NCBI GenBank assembly: GCA_016788045.1
Contig: JAEUTG010000020.1
Coordinates: 62,001-126,000, forward strand
Source: Bacteroidales bacterium
GTDB lineage: Bacteria > Bacteroidota > Bacteroidia > Bacteroidales > Lentimicrobiaceae
Length of the DNA stretch: 64,000 bases
Direction of reading: 5' to 3'
In this document: piece after piece, positions 17,000 through 26,270 of the stretch
Layout: every line of letters begins with the position of its first letter
Position numbering within the stretch: the stretch's first letter is position 1
Notes under the pieces: model-generated
What the model saw: only the letters and a program-made list of their open reading frames with translations
Database searches by the model: none
What the model was told of the DNA's origin: nothing
Position numbers and translations under genes: made by a program

Positions 17000-17958
17000 T
17001 CTTTGCTGGTGATGCCGACCGGATTTTCTTTGCCGAGTGTGGAAATTATGCCGGGAAGCTGTCTTAGTGCAGCGAGTTCACGCCATTTTTTGCGGGCTTC
17101 ATCGGCAGGGTTGCCGAAGTAGGTTTTTCCGCCTTCAAGGCTCTTGTCGACGCCTGATGTTGCAAGCAATACAGCCCCTTTACCTATAACAAGGTCTTTG
17201 TTCACCACAACTTTGCCCCAGAGAATTACATCATCTTCAATCCTGGTAACCCCGGCAATGGCACAATGAGAACCGATAAGGCAGTTGTTGCCGATGTAGG
17301 TATCGTGGCCCACCTGAACATGATTGTCGAATTTGGTGCCTTTTCCAATGAAAGTATCGCCCGAAACACCCTTGTCGATGGCGCAGAGTGCCCCGATTTC
17401 AACATTATCGCTGATTACCACGCGACCGCAGGATTCAAATTTGCGGTATCCTTCAGGTTTTCGCTGAAAATAATAGGCATCGCCTCCTATCACAGAATTT
17501 GACTGAATGATTACATTGTCGCCGATCACGGTGTGGTCGTAAATGCTCACATTGGCATGTATGATGCAGTTTTTACCGATGGTAACATGGTTTCCGACAA
17601 AAGCATTGGGCTGGATTACGGTTCCTTCGCCGATGATGGCTGAGGGTGCTATGGCTGCCAGGGCAGGTTCAAATGGTCTGAATTTCTTTACCAGTGAAAC
17701 ATAGGCCGCAAAAGGATCCTGATGGAAAATCAGTGCTTTGCCTGCGGGACATTCCACTTCTTTGTTGATAATGATGGTGGTGGCTTTTGAATTAAGCGCT
17801 TTGGCATAGTATTTCGGATGATCCACAAAAGTGAGGTCGCCCGCTTCAACCATATGTATTTCATTGAGACCGCTGATCCCGAAATCAGGATCACCTGAAT
17901 AAGCAGCATCCAGCATAACTGCCAGATCCTGAAGACGAATGGAAGGTGATAATTTCAT
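16996..17958 (-). CDS. LpxD-like UDP-3-O-acylglucosamine N-acyltransferase paralogue
   Basis: A 320-residue left-handed parallel beta-helix acyltransferase. The N-terminal uridine-binding domain (LTFVDHPKYYAKALNSKATTIIIN) is followed by hexapeptide repeats, and the catalytic-type histidine is present in the VQVGHDTYIG coil, with a C-terminal helix. It is clearly related to the lpxD at 21.7-22.7 kb but is only distantly similar to it and lies on its own after efp. It may add a different acyl group, act on another UDP-sugar, or be a secondary LpxD. It is separated from efp by a terminator, so it is probably expressed independently. Confidence 0.75.
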   Translation of the reverse strand: MKLSPSIRLQDLAVMLDAAYSGDPDFGISGLNEIHMVEAGDLTFVDHPKYYAKALNSKATTIIINKEVECPAGKALIFHQDPFAAYVSLVKKFRPFEPALAAIAPSAIIGEGTVIQPNAFVGNHVTIGKNCIIHANVSIYDHTVIGDNVIIQSNSVIGGDAYYFQRKPEGYRKFESCGRVVISDNVEIGALCAIDKGVSGDTFIGKGTKFDNHVQVGHDTYIGNNCLIGSHCAIAGVTRIEDDVILWGKVVVNKDLVIGKGAVLLATSGVDKSLEGGKTYFGNPADEARKKWRELAALRQLPGIISTLGKENPVGITSKD

Positions 17959-17974
17959 TGTGAAGATTTATGGT

Positions 17975-18007
17975 AAAAAAAACCGGGCTTTGTGAACAAT
18001 GGCCCGG
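17975..18007 (-). terminator. Intrinsic terminator of efp
   Basis: CCGGGC (17983-17988) pairs with GCCCGG (18002-18007), and the A-run at 17975-17982 reads as a U-run on the minus strand just downstream of the efp stop codon. Confidence 0.75.
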
Positions 18008-18028
18008 CATTTTGATAATTTGAAACAA

Positions 18029-18595
18029 TCAGGATTTTACCCTTTCGTAATAATCACCGGTACGGGTGTCAACCCTGATCCGTTCACCTTCGGAGATAAA
18101 CAGCGGAACAAAAACCACTGCACCGGTATCTACGGTAGCCTGTTTCAGGGTGTTGGTAGCGGTATCACCTTTTAGACCCGGTTCTGTATAGGTTACCGTG
18201 AGCTCAACAAACGGAGGAAGATCACAGGTTAACGGGGTTTCTGTTTCGGCATGGAACATGATCTCAACACCCTGTCCTTCTTTGAGAAACTGCGGGGCTG
18301 TGATCAGGGCTTCTTCAATGCTCACCTGATCGTAGGTCTCGCTGTGCATGAAGTTGTAACCGTTATCGTCTTTATACAGAAACTGGTAAGGCCTGCGTTC
18401 AACGCGGGCAACATCAATCTTTACACCGGCACTGAAGGTATTGGGTATAACTTTTCCTGTTTTCAGGTTGCGAAGCTTGGTTCTTACAAAGGCAGCTCCT
18501 TTACCTGGCTTAACATGCTGAAATTCAACAATTGAGAATAATTCACCGTTAAATTCAATGCAGAGACCATTTTTAAAATCTGCGGTTGTTGCCAT
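18029..18595 (-). CDS. efp: Elongation factor P
   Basis: A 188-residue translation factor that rescues ribosomes stalled at polyproline stretches. It has the three-domain EF-P length. The tip loop [10 protein letters not shown] carries lysine 32 at the position that is post-translationally modified in E. coli-type EF-P; the C-terminal [13 protein letters not shown] matches the domain III signature. No lysine-modifying enzymes are encoded nearby. Expression is likely driven by a textbook Bacteroidota promoter at 18623-18653, and the gene ends at its own terminator. Confidence 0.95.
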   Translation of the reverse strand: MATTADFKNGLCIEFNGELFSIVEFQHVKPGKGAAFVRTKLRNLKTGKVIPNTFSAGVKIDVARVERRPYQFLYKDDNGYNFMHSETYDQVSIEEALITAPQFLKEGQGVEIMFHAETETPLTCDLPPFVELTVTYTEPGLKGDTATNTLKQATVDTGAVVFVPLFISEGERIRVDTRTGDYYERVKS

Positions 18596-18622
18596 AAAAT
18601 GGGTTGTTTATTTTTGAGGGTG

Positions 18623-18653
18623 CAAAGGTATATATTTCTGTTTCAAAGCCAAA
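18623..18653 (-). promoter_or_regulatory. Promoter of efp, TTTG-N19-TACCTTTG
   Basis: On the minus strand TTTG (18650-18653) is separated by exactly 19 nt from TACCTTTG (18623-18630), the canonical Bacteroidota -33/-7 arrangement, about 28 bp before the efp start. Confidence 0.65.
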
Positions 18654-18687
18654 TACAAATTTCAAATGAATGCTCGTGCAGCCGCTA

Positions 18688-19341
18688 TCAGGAGGCGAGC
18701 AATTCTTTCAAAGGCGCCTTTTTGTAATCTTCCAGTTTCACCTGTTGGGAGCAGAAATGGAATTCATCATCAATTGAGTTTGAGCTGACCACCACCAACC
18801 GGTTATTGATATTCTTGTTTATCAGCTCTTTGTACCAGTCAATGGCGGCATGATCCAGATTTGACACCGGCTCATCCAGCAACAAAACAGGGGTATCGCT
18901 CATAATGGCCAGCGCCAGTTTGATGCGCTGCTTCATCCCCGATGAAAAATACTTCAGGGGCTTGTCAGAATTGTTCTCAAGCTGGCAAACTTTGATCAGT
19001 TCAACCGTTGACATGTTTCTCACGAGGGGTTTCAGCCGCCGGTGGAAGCAGATCATTTCTGTTAGGGTGAATTCTTCGATAAGTTCGATGTAGGGGGCGG
19101 CGATCGACATCAGCCTGAAGGCATGTTCCGGCCTGATGATGTTGCCTTTGTGCCGGTAAGTGATATTGCCGGCTGTCGGGGCAATGGCAGAGGAGATTAC
19201 CTGCAGCAGGGTTGATTTTCCTGATCCGTTCGAACCGAGGAGTACCGTAGCACTTCCTGAAATGAGACTCAGGTCGAGATTGCTGAAGATCCAATCGTCG
19301 TTGTATTGTTTTCCGGCTTTTTCGAGGTGTATTTCAAGCAT
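18688..19341 (-). CDS. ABC transporter ATP-binding protein
   Basis: A 217-residue single ABC ATPase: Walker A GSNGSGKST (about residues 36-44), degenerate signature FSSGMKQR, Walker B VLLLDEPVSNLD. The small size and SSGMKQRIKLALAI signature resemble CcmA/NodI-type ATPases of exporters. No membrane partner is adjacent, so the transported substrate is unknown. It lies downstream of lpxA with a 65-bp gap on the same strand and may be cotranscribed with the lipid A genes. Confidence 0.8.
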   Translation of the reverse strand: MLEIHLEKAGKQYNDDWIFSNLDLSLISGSATVLLGSNGSGKSTLLQVISSAIAPTAGNITYRHKGNIIRPEHAFRLMSIAAPYIELIEEFTLTEMICFHRRLKPLVRNMSTVELIKVCQLENNSDKPLKYFSSGMKQRIKLALAIMSDTPVLLLDEPVSNLDHAAIDWYKELINKNINNRLVVVSSNSIDDEFHFCSQQVKLEDYKKAPLKELLAS

Positions 19342-19406
19342 GGGTACAGAGTGACCGCAGATGATGCGATGGGGCGTTAATGAGAATAGTAAATACTTAC
19401 CGCTGA

Positions 19407-20192
19407 TCAGAATTGTTTGGCATAACCTTTCATGATTCCCCGGCTTGATTTGGAGATGAATGAGATGATTTCATCGCGTTCGGATGTTGCAGGAAGGTTC
19501 GCTTCGATATACTCCAGCGCCTGACTGACATTGTTGCCACGAAGATAGATATAGCGGTAAATATCCTGTATCTCGTTGATTTTTTCAGCGGTATAACCTC
19601 TTCTTCTCAGTCCGATAGAGTTAATGCCAACATAAGAAAGCGGTTCACGGGCAGCTTTGGTAAAAGGCGGCACATCTTTACGGACCAGCGATCCCCCGGA
19701 AATCATCACATGGGAACCAATATTCACAAACTGGTGTACGGCTGAAAGTCCGCCGATGATGGCCCAGTCTTCAACGGTTATATGCCCGGCAAGGGTGGCC
19801 GCGTTTGCCAGAATCACGTTGTTGCCCACGATACAGTCATGCGCCACATGCACATAGGCCATCAGCAGGCAGTTGTTACCGACCACGGTTTCGTAATTGG
19901 CTTTTGTTCCCCGGTTGATGGTGACAAATTCGCGGATTACGGTGTTGTCGCCAATGCGGACAATGCTGTCTTCGTTGTTGAATTTCAGGTCCTGTGGAAT
20001 GGCGGCAATTACTGCTCCGGGAAAAATCTTGCAGTTTTTGCCGATGCGGGCACCTTCCATAATGGTAACATTGGAACCTATCCAGGTACCTTCACCGATT
20101 TCTACATTTTTCTCGATGTTGACAAAAGGTTCTATAACGACGTTTTTGGCCACTTTTGCCTGGGGGTGCACATATGCGAGGGGTTGATTCAT
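19407..20192 (-). CDS. lpxA: Acyl-ACP:UDP-N-acetylglucosamine O-acyltransferase LpxA
   Basis: A 261-residue enzyme of the first lipid A step, moving a 3-hydroxyacyl chain from ACP to UDP-GlcNAc in the cytosol. Left-handed beta-helix hexapeptide repeats run from about residue 5 to 185, with the catalytic histidine in YVHVAHDCIVG and the GHITVEDWAIIGGLSAVHQF coil, then a helical C-terminus. I chose the ATG at 20192 (MNQPLAYVHPQAKV), because the region further upstream overlaps lpxC-fabZ and does not look like LpxA. Only one base separates it from the lpxC-fabZ stop, so the two are coupled. Confidence 0.93.
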   Translation of the reverse strand: MNQPLAYVHPQAKVAKNVVIEPFVNIEKNVEIGEGTWIGSNVTIMEGARIGKNCKIFPGAVIAAIPQDLKFNNEDSIVRIGDNTVIREFVTINRGTKANYETVVGNNCLLMAYVHVAHDCIVGNNVILANAATLAGHITVEDWAIIGGLSAVHQFVNIGSHVMISGGSLVRKDVPPFTKAAREPLSYVGINSIGLRRRGYTAEKINEIQDIYRYIYLRGNNVSQALEYIEANLPATSERDEIISFISKSSRGIMKGYAKQF

Positions 20193-20193
20193 C

Positions 20194-21594
20194 TCAGATG
20201 GTTGGTTTTTTAGTAATTTGGGCCATGAGTTCAGCTTCGGTAACGATCTTGTTTCCGACATAGGCTGTTCCGCGCATATGGCTTATTCCGCGTCTGAACG
20301 GTGAGATCAGTTCAAGATGAAAAAGAATGGTATCTCCCGGCACTACCTTTTGCCGGAATCGTACATTCTCTATTTTCATAAAATAGGTAATGTAGTTTTC
20401 AGGATCCGGAACAGAACTCAGCACAAAAATGCCACCGGTCTGTGCCATGGCTTCCACAATCAGTACTCCGGGCATCACCGGCTCTTCAGGAAAATGTCCT
20501 ACGAAGAAACCTTCATTCATGGTAACATTTTTCAAGCCGAGCACATCATGGTCGCTCATGCTCAGAATTTTATCAACCAGCAGGAAAGGCGGGCGGTGCG
20601 GGAGCAGGCGCCTGATCTGGTTGATGTCGAACAGCGGAGGCCTGGTGGGATCGTATTGGGGAACATCGGGTTGTGCCAGTTCATTCTTTATGTGGTGTTT
20701 CAGTATTCTTGCGAAACTGGTATTGGCTGTATGGCCCGGTCTGCTGGCAATTACATGCCCTTTGATCCGGGTCCCTGCCAGACTCAGGTCACCCACAACA
20801 TCAAGCAGTTTGTGGCGGGCCGGTTCATTGGTGAAGTGCAGTTCAAGGTTGTTGAGTATGCCTTCTTTGAGGACCTCTACCCTGGGCTTGTTGAAAAACC
20901 TGGCCAGGCGGTCGAGCTCATCCTGACCGATCAGCCGGTTTACAAAAACGATGGCATTGCTCAGGTCGCCACCCTTAATCAGGTTGTTCTGTATCAGATA
21001 CTCCAGTTCGTGTAAAAAGACAAAAGTGCGGCAGGCACTGATCTCCCCGGCAAAATCATTGAGGTGGCTCAGGTGCGCATTCTGGGTGCCTAAAACATTG
21101 GTATCGTAGTCGATCATGACTGATACCTTGTAGGTTTCATCGGGCAGAATCAATAATTCTACCTTCTTTTCAGGATCAGAGAACCGCAATACTTCAGTGA
21201 TCCTGAAATACTTCCGTTCAGCGTTCTGCTCAACAATGCCAGCTTTCTGAATGGCTTCAACATAATACCTGGAGCTGCCGTCAAGAATGGGTGTCTCCAC
21301 ACAATCGAGATCAATCAGCACATTGTCGAGATCCATACCTGTGAGGGCAGCAAGGGCATGCTCAACCGTGCTTACCTTGACCCCGTTGTGTTCAAGGCTG
21401 GTGCCGCGCGAGGTGTCGGTCACATAATCGGCATCTGCATCAATCACGGGCTGACCCGGCATATCAACACGGCGGAATTTGAATCCATGATTTTCAGGGG
21501 CTGGCCTGAAAGTAATGGTTACTTCCTGACCAGTGTGAAGGCCTGCTCCGGAAATCGAAACGGGCTCTTTCAGTGTCTTCTGTTTTTCTGTCAT
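20194..21594 (-). CDS. lpxC-fabZ: Bifunctional UDP-3-O-acyl-GlcNAc deacetylase / 3-hydroxyacyl-ACP dehydratase
   Basis: A 466-residue natural fusion typical of Bacteroidota. The N-terminal LpxC half (about 1-305) holds the zinc and catalytic residues: H in STVEHALAAL near residue 78, and HKLLDVVGDLSLAG with the later GHTANTSF. It removes the N-acetyl group in the committed step of lipid A synthesis. The C-terminal FabZ half (about 320-466) has RRLLPHRPPFLLVDKI, the active-site GHFPEEPVMPG and the glutamate in VLIVEAMAQTGG, and dehydrates 3-hydroxyacyl-ACP. The fusion sits directly at the branch point for 3-hydroxyacyl chains. A TAAATTTG box lies just upstream. Confidence 0.95.
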   Translation of the reverse strand: MTEKQKTLKEPVSISGAGLHTGQEVTITFRPAPENHGFKFRRVDMPGQPVIDADADYVTDTSRGTSLEHNGVKVSTVEHALAALTGMDLDNVLIDLDCVETPILDGSSRYYVEAIQKAGIVEQNAERKYFRITEVLRFSDPEKKVELLILPDETYKVSVMIDYDTNVLGTQNAHLSHLNDFAGEISACRTFVFLHELEYLIQNNLIKGGDLSNAIVFVNRLIGQDELDRLARFFNKPRVEVLKEGILNNLELHFTNEPARHKLLDVVGDLSLAGTRIKGHVIASRPGHTANTSFARILKHHIKNELAQPDVPQYDPTRPPLFDINQIRRLLPHRPPFLLVDKILSMSDHDVLGLKNVTMNEGFFVGHFPEEPVMPGVLIVEAMAQTGGIFVLSSVPDPENYITYFMKIENVRFRQKVVPGDTILFHLELISPFRRGISHMRGTAYVGNKIVTEAELMAQITKKPTI

Positions 21595-21602
21595 ACGGCT
21601 GG

Positions 21603-21610
21603 CAAATTTA
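21603..21610 (-). promoter_or_regulatory. Candidate -7 promoter element of lpxC-fabZ
   Basis: TAAATTTG on the minus strand fits TAnnTTTG and lies 8 bp before the start codon. No good -33 TTTG is visible at 19-20 nt. Confidence 0.4.
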
Positions 21611-21688
21611 GCGTTTTTTTTAATCCGCTAAGTATCTACTAATATACTGATAAATAATGTGTTATATTAGTATTGTAGAAACGGCTGA

Positions 21689-22711
21689 TTAATTTCCGGC
21701 TTGCTTCTCGAGTTTACTTACACGATCGTTGAGTTTGTGAAGGTTGCGGAAATGCACGTACGCTTTGCGGTAAGCGGAAATATCGAAAGCCGGACTGCCC
21801 ATGAGAATAGAATTTGCCGGAACAGAGGTTGAAATCCCGGATTGAGCGGCAATCTTCACATTATCGCCGACTTCAAGATGACCTATGATACCCACCTGTC
21901 CGGCGATCATACAGTTTTTCCCGATTTTAGCTGAACCGGCAATGCCCGATTGTGCAGCAATCACTGTGTTTTCGCCGATCTCAACATTGTGGGCAATCTG
22001 TATCAGGTTGTCAATCTTCACCCCTTTGCGGATGATGGTCGAGCCAAGGGTTGCCCTGTCAATGGTGGTATTGGCTCCAATTTCAACATTGTCTTCGAGG
22101 ATAACATTGCCAATCTGGGCCACTTTCTGGTACTGATTGTCGCTTTGCGGGGCAAACCCAAAACCATCGGCTCCGATGACCACTCCGGCATGAAGGGTAC
22201 ATCCGGAACCAATGCTGCAATCGCTGTATATCTTAACACCGGCGTAAATCACGGTGTTGTCTCCGACGGTGGTGTTGTCACCAATCACCGATCCGGGATA
22301 TATTTTTGCATTGTTCCCTACCACAACATTCTCTCCGATGCTGACAAATTCAGCAATGTAACAGTTTTCGCCTATGGTAGCAGTTTCAGCAATACAGGAC
22401 TGTTTCGATATCCCTGTTTTGTTTTGTTTTATCTGGTTGTAAGCATCCAGCATCATGGCAAAGGCGGTATAGGCATTCTCCACCCTGATCAGTGTGGATT
22501 GAAGTGGCTTTTCGGGCGTAAAATCACTGTTTACAATAATTACCGAAGCATTGGTCTGATAAAGGTATTGGGCATATTTGGGATTGCCGAGGAAGGTGAT
22601 CGAACCAGGCTCGCCCTGTTCAATTTTTGAAAGTTTGTGAACCTGAGTTTCAGGGTTGCCTTCAACGGTTCCGTTGATCATGGCTGCAATCTGGCCGGCA
22701 GTGAATTTCAT
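21689..22711 (-). CDS. lpxD: UDP-3-O-(3-hydroxyacyl)glucosamine N-acyltransferase LpxD
   Basis: A 340-residue enzyme of the third lipid A step, adding the N-linked 3-hydroxyacyl chain. It has the N-terminal uridine-binding domain ([24 protein letters not shown]), a long hexapeptide beta-helix, the catalytic histidine in [20 protein letters not shown] typical of LpxD, and a C-terminal helix with a short coiled coil ([14 protein letters not shown]). It lies 94 bp upstream of lpxC-fabZ on the same strand. This is the better LpxD candidate of the two paralogues in the window. Confidence 0.93.
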   Translation of the reverse strand: MKFTAGQIAAMINGTVEGNPETQVHKLSKIEQGEPGSITFLGNPKYAQYLYQTNASVIIVNSDFTPEKPLQSTLIRVENAYTAFAMMLDAYNQIKQNKTGISKQSCIAETATIGENCYIAEFVSIGENVVVGNNAKIYPGSVIGDNTTVGDNTVIYAGVKIYSDCSIGSGCTLHAGVVIGADGFGFAPQSDNQYQKVAQIGNVILEDNVEIGANTTIDRATLGSTIIRKGVKIDNLIQIAHNVEIGENTVIAAQSGIAGSAKIGKNCMIAGQVGIIGHLEVGDNVKIAAQSGISTSVPANSILMGSPAFDISAYRKAYVHFRNLHKLNDRVSKLEKQAGN

Positions 22712-22796
22712 GTGGATGGTATGATTTTTTTAAAGATGGGTGATGGTTGGTTGCAATGAAGTGTTCAGATTGCTGATTTTTGTTTAAAACACTAAA

Positions 22797-24044
22797 TCAG
22801 GTGATTATGTTCTTGGGGTAACAAAGAAAGTATTTGGTAACCGCATGGGTGAGCAATGAAATGTTTAACTGGTCAGATGAAACAGCAATATCTGTAATGC
22901 TGCCATCGCGCATCAGTATGCTGATTTTATCGTTTCCGGGGATGTAGGCGTTGTTGGTGATGCTGCCATTACTCAGCAGGTATTCAGCACCGGCGGCATC
23001 GGTTTCCGGGTAATTTTTCAGTATCGCCTCTTTTACGGCGAGAATGCTTGCTTGTGAAAATGGCTGATCCTGAAGCTCGATTCTGAAAAGCTGTCTGTTT
23101 ACCAGGGCATTGCTCAGGATTGACAGAACAGCATCGTGATGGTGAGTCCAGTACTTAATGCTGGTAAAGACATCGTAATCATCCAGCAACACGAAGTTTT
23201 CAATCAGTTCAGGCCGGTTCTGAAAATCTTTTTTCTCAAAAGTATTTTTAAGAAAAAAGTCAAAAGCAGGTGTTGCATACACATCCTGCCCTGTTTCAGC
23301 CAGCGTCTTGGCCCTGGCCAGCAGCAGGATCAGCATATTTTCAGCAGCGACCACTGTTTTGTGGTAATAAACCTGCCAGTACATCAGGCGGCGGGCAACG
23401 ATGAATTTTTCAATGGAATAGATTCCTTTTTCCTCAACCACCAGTTCGTCGTTGTGGACCATGAGCATCTTAATAATGCGTTCGGTGTTGGTAACTCCTT
23501 CAGAAACACCGGTATAGAAGCTGTCCCTTTTCAGGTAATCGAGGCGGTCCATATCCAGCTGACTGGAAACCAACTGGTGAAGGAAGCGTTTCGGGTACTG
23601 GTTGGTAAAGATGGCAATGGCATCTTCCAGCCGGTGGTCAAACTGCCGGTTCAATTGCTGCATAATGAGCAGCGAAATCTCTTCATGGGAGGTACCGCTG
23701 ACAATGCTGTTTTCAAGGGCGTGGGAGTAAGGACCATGGCCGATATCGTGCAGCAGGATAGCGATCAGTGTTGATTCTGCTTCCTGGTCGGTGATGGCGA
23801 TGCCCTTGAAACGAAGTGTTTCAATGGCTTCCTGCATCAGGTGCATAGCGCCGATGGCATGATGAAATCTGGTGTGAAGGGCTCCCGGGTAGACCAGACC
23901 GGTCATTCCGAGCTGCCGTATCCGGCGGAGACGCTGAAACCAGGGGTGTTCAATCAGATCAAACAACAGCTCTGAACTGATGGTTACAAAACCATACACC
24001 GGATCGTTGATGATTTTTCTTTTATTCCGGGAAAGGCTACCCAC
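22797..24044 (-). CDS. HD-domain phosphohydrolase (dNTPase-like)
   Basis: A 415-residue HD-superfamily protein: the metal ligands appear in LHTRFHHAIGAMHL, ILLHDIGHGPYSH (the HD pair), and the D of SSQLDMDRLDYLKRDS. This arrangement (H...HD...D with PYSHALE) is that of SAMHD1/dGTPase-like hydrolases of the YdhJ type. The substrate is likely a nucleotide but is unproven. It is divergent from porX, a gene order (lpxD, HD protein, porX, tsaE) that I recall as common in Bacteroidota. Confidence 0.8.
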   Translation of the reverse strand: MGSLSRNKRKIINDPVYGFVTISSELLFDLIEHPWFQRLRRIRQLGMTGLVYPGALHTRFHHAIGAMHLMQEAIETLRFKGIAITDQEAESTLIAILLHDIGHGPYSHALENSIVSGTSHEEISLLIMQQLNRQFDHRLEDAIAIFTNQYPKRFLHQLVSSQLDMDRLDYLKRDSFYTGVSEGVTNTERIIKMLMVHNDELVVEEKGIYSIEKFIVARRLMYWQVYYHKTVVAAENMLILLLARAKTLAETGQDVYATPAFDFFLKNTFEKKDFQNRPELIENFVLLDDYDVFTSIKYWTHHHDAVLSILSNALVNRQLFRIELQDQPFSQASILAVKEAILKNYPETDAAGAEYLLSNGSITNNAYIPGNDKISILMRDGSITDIAVSSDQLNISLLTHAVTKYFLCYPKNIIT

Positions 24045-24053
24045 GATTAATTG

Positions 24054-24061
24054 TATCTTTG
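24054..24061 (+). promoter_or_regulatory. Candidate -7 promoter element for porX
   Basis: TATCTTTG on the plus strand lies just upstream of the divergent HD gene start and about 150 bp before porX, implying a leader of about 140 nt. There is no convincing -33 box. Confidence 0.35.
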
Positions 24062-24208
24062 TAAAAGCGAAAATTTGTTAAAAATCAGTTCCGTGCTGAA
24101 ATAAAACGACCCTTTCTGCATTATAGATCAGGGAAACATTCTTTGCAGCGCAAAGGTAAGGATTTTAGTTCCCCGAAATCACGCTGTTAATAATCACATA
24201 GATCGACT

Positions 24209-25762
24209 ATGGAAAACGCAACCATACTTTGGGTTGATGATGAAATTGACCTCCTGAAACCGCATATCATGTTCCTTAAAGATAAGGGATACAACGTTTT
24301 TACAAGCAACAACGGAGGTGAAGCGCTTGAAATAATCAGAAGCCGGCCCTTTGATATTGTTTTCCTTGATGAGCAGATGCCGGGGATTTCAGGGATTGAA
24401 ACCCTGCTGCAGATAAAAAATATTTACCCCGGGCTTCCGGTGGTGATGATCACCAAAAGTGAAGAGGAAGCCATTATGGAAGATGCCATTGGCTCCAACA
24501 TCAGCGATTATCTGATAAAACCCGTAAACCCGAATCAGATACTCCTGAGTCTCAAGAAAAACCTTGAGAATAAAAAGCTGATTAGTGAGAAAACAACCTT
24601 CAACTACCAGCAGCAGTTCAGAAGCATTGGCATGGAAATCAGCAACCGGCTGAATTTCAATGAATGGAAAGAGATTTACAGGAAACTGATCTATTGGGAG
24701 CTTGAACTGGAGAAATCAACCAGCAGTGGCATCGCCGATGTGCTTAAGCTTCAGAAAGATGAGGCAGGACAGGTATTCAGCCGTTTCGTTGAGACGAATT
24801 ACCTCGGGTGGGTTCAGGGAAAAACTGCCGAAAAGCCTGTGATGTCGCACACCCTGGTAAAAGAATCACTGTTACCGGTAATCGACGAAACACAAAGTCT
24901 TTTCTTTATTCTGATCGATAACCTGCGTTACGACCAGTGGAAAATTCTACAGCCCATAGTAGAGCAATACTTCAGGGTGGAACGCGATGAGATTTATTAC
25001 AGCATTCTGCCAACCACCACACAGTATGCCCGCAATGCCTTGTTCTCTGGTCTTCTGCCAACTGAGATAGAAAGAAAATATCCGAAATACTGGGTGAATG
25101 AAGATGAAGAGGGGACCAAAAACCAGTTCGAATCTGAACTGCTGGGTGAGCAGCTCAAGCGGTATGGCCGTGACCTGAAATACTCATACAACAAGGTACT
25201 GAACCTCACTGCAGGCCGCAAACTGGTTGAGACTTTGCCCAACCTGCTTGGTAACCGGCTGAATGTGATCGTTTACAACTTCGTGGATATGCTTTCACAT
25301 GCCCGCACCGAGATGGAAGTCATCAGAGAGCTGGCCGATGATGAAGCAGCCTATCGCTCCATCACGGTTTCCTGGTTCGAACATTCACCACTGATTGAAA
25401 TCTTCAGGTTCCTCGCCGAAAAGAAGATAACCACCATCATCACCACCGATCACGGTTCGGTAAAAGTTGATTCGCCGGTGAAGATAGTCGGGGATAAGGC
25501 AACCAATACAAACCTGCGGTATAAAACGGGTAAAAGCCTCAGCTACAACCGCAAAGAGGTATTCGAAGTGAAGAATCCGATGGACGCATACCTGCCCAAA
25601 GGAAATGTGAGTTCGAGCTTTGTTTTCTGCCGGAATACCGATTTCTTTGCCTACCCGAATAACTTCAACTATTACGTGAATTATTACCGCAATACTTTTC
25701 AGCATGGCGGAATCTCGATGGAAGAAGTAATGGTCCCATTTATCACCTTAAAACCCAGATAA
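24209..25762 (+). CDS. porX: PorX: response regulator with PglZ/alkaline-phosphatase domain, T9SS regulator
   Basis: A 517-residue two-domain protein. Residues 1-120 are a receiver domain with the acidic pair D10-D11, the phospho-acceptor D54 (VFLDEQMPG) and K in MITKSEEE. The C-terminal part (about 220-517) is an alkaline-phosphatase-superfamily PglZ domain with the metal site seen as FILIDNLRYDQW, TTTQYARNALFSGL and IITTDHGSVKV. PorX with the kinase PorY regulates the type IX secretion system in Porphyromonas, and homologues are near universal in T9SS-bearing Bacteroidota. The PorY kinase and secretion machinery are not in this window, but several T9SS cargo genes are. It is followed 10 bp later by tsaE. 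Confidence 0.92.
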   Translation: MENATILWVDDEIDLLKPHIMFLKDKGYNVFTSNNGGEALEIIRSRPFDIVFLDEQMPGISGIETLLQIKNIYPGLPVVMITKSEEEAIMEDAIGSNISDYLIKPVNPNQILLSLKKNLENKKLISEKTTFNYQQQFRSIGMEISNRLNFNEWKEIYRKLIYWELELEKSTSSGIADVLKLQKDEAGQVFSRFVETNYLGWVQGKTAEKPVMSHTLVKESLLPVIDETQSLFFILIDNLRYDQWKILQPIVEQYFRVERDEIYYSILPTTTQYARNALFSGLLPTEIERKYPKYWVNEDEEGTKNQFESELLGEQLKRYGRDLKYSYNKVLNLTAGRKLVETLPNLLGNRLNVIVYNFVDMLSHARTEMEVIRELADDEAAYRSITVSWFEHSPLIEIFRFLAEKKITTIITTDHGSVKVDSPVKIVGDKATNTNLRYKTGKSLSYNRKEVFEVKNPMDAYLPKGNVSSSFVFCRNTDFFAYPNNFNYYVNYYRNTFQHGGISMEEVMVPFITLKPR

Positions 25763-25772
25763 ATCTGCATCC

Positions 25773-26219
25773 ATGGCATTTGAATTCAGGTGTAAGACAA
25801 CCGAAGAACTGGAACTGATTGCTGCGGAGCTGATTGCAGGATTCCCTGATCAACGCTTGTTTGTGTTATCGGGGTCCATGGGTGCCGGTAAAACCACCCT
25901 TATTCAGTCCTTGTGCCGGGCACTTCAGGTGGTAGATGTCGTCAATAGTCCTACCTTCTCCATTGTGAATGAGTATCTTACAGTTGGCGGGGACAGCGTT
26001 TACCATTTTGATCTGTACCGGCTCCGCAAAGAGGAAGAGCTGCTTGACATCGGTTACGAAGATTATTTTTTCAGTGGTCGTTATTGTTTTGTGGAGTGGC
26101 CTGAAATGGCAGGCGGGTTGATTCCGGAGGATTGCATTCATATCCGGATAACGGTTGACGAGGCCAGCAGTGAGCGGACAATCCGGGCAGGAAGTTTTAC
26201 TGACGGTGGTCGTGTATGA
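25773..26219 (+). CDS. tsaE: tRNA threonylcarbamoyladenosine biosynthesis ATPase TsaE
   Basis: A 148-residue P-loop ATPase needed with TsaB and TsaD for the t6A37 modification of ANN-decoding tRNAs. Walker A is GSMGAGKTT (about residues 32-40); VNSPTFSIVNEY and VYHFDLYRL are the TsaE signatures, and FVEWPE closes the family pattern. It starts 10 bp after porX and is likely cotranscribed. Confidence 0.93.
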   Translation: MAFEFRCKTTEELELIAAELIAGFPDQRLFVLSGSMGAGKTTLIQSLCRALQVVDVVNSPTFSIVNEYLTVGGDSVYHFDLYRLRKEEELLDIGYEDYFFSGRYCFVEWPEMAGGLIPEDCIHIRITVDEASSERTIRAGSFTDGGRV

Positions 26220-26270
26220 ATACTTTTTTGCGTAAATTAGCAAAAGTAATTTCAGAAACGGCTTGTGCAG

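Noticed and set aside
20317..21015. Plus-strand open frame inside lpxC-fabZ
   Set aside because: It is a shadow of a gene with intact catalytic motifs on the opposite strand.
24209..25762. PglZ domain as a sign of a BREX phage-defence system
   Set aside because: The domain is fused to a receiver domain, which is PorX, and no brx or pgl genes are nearby.
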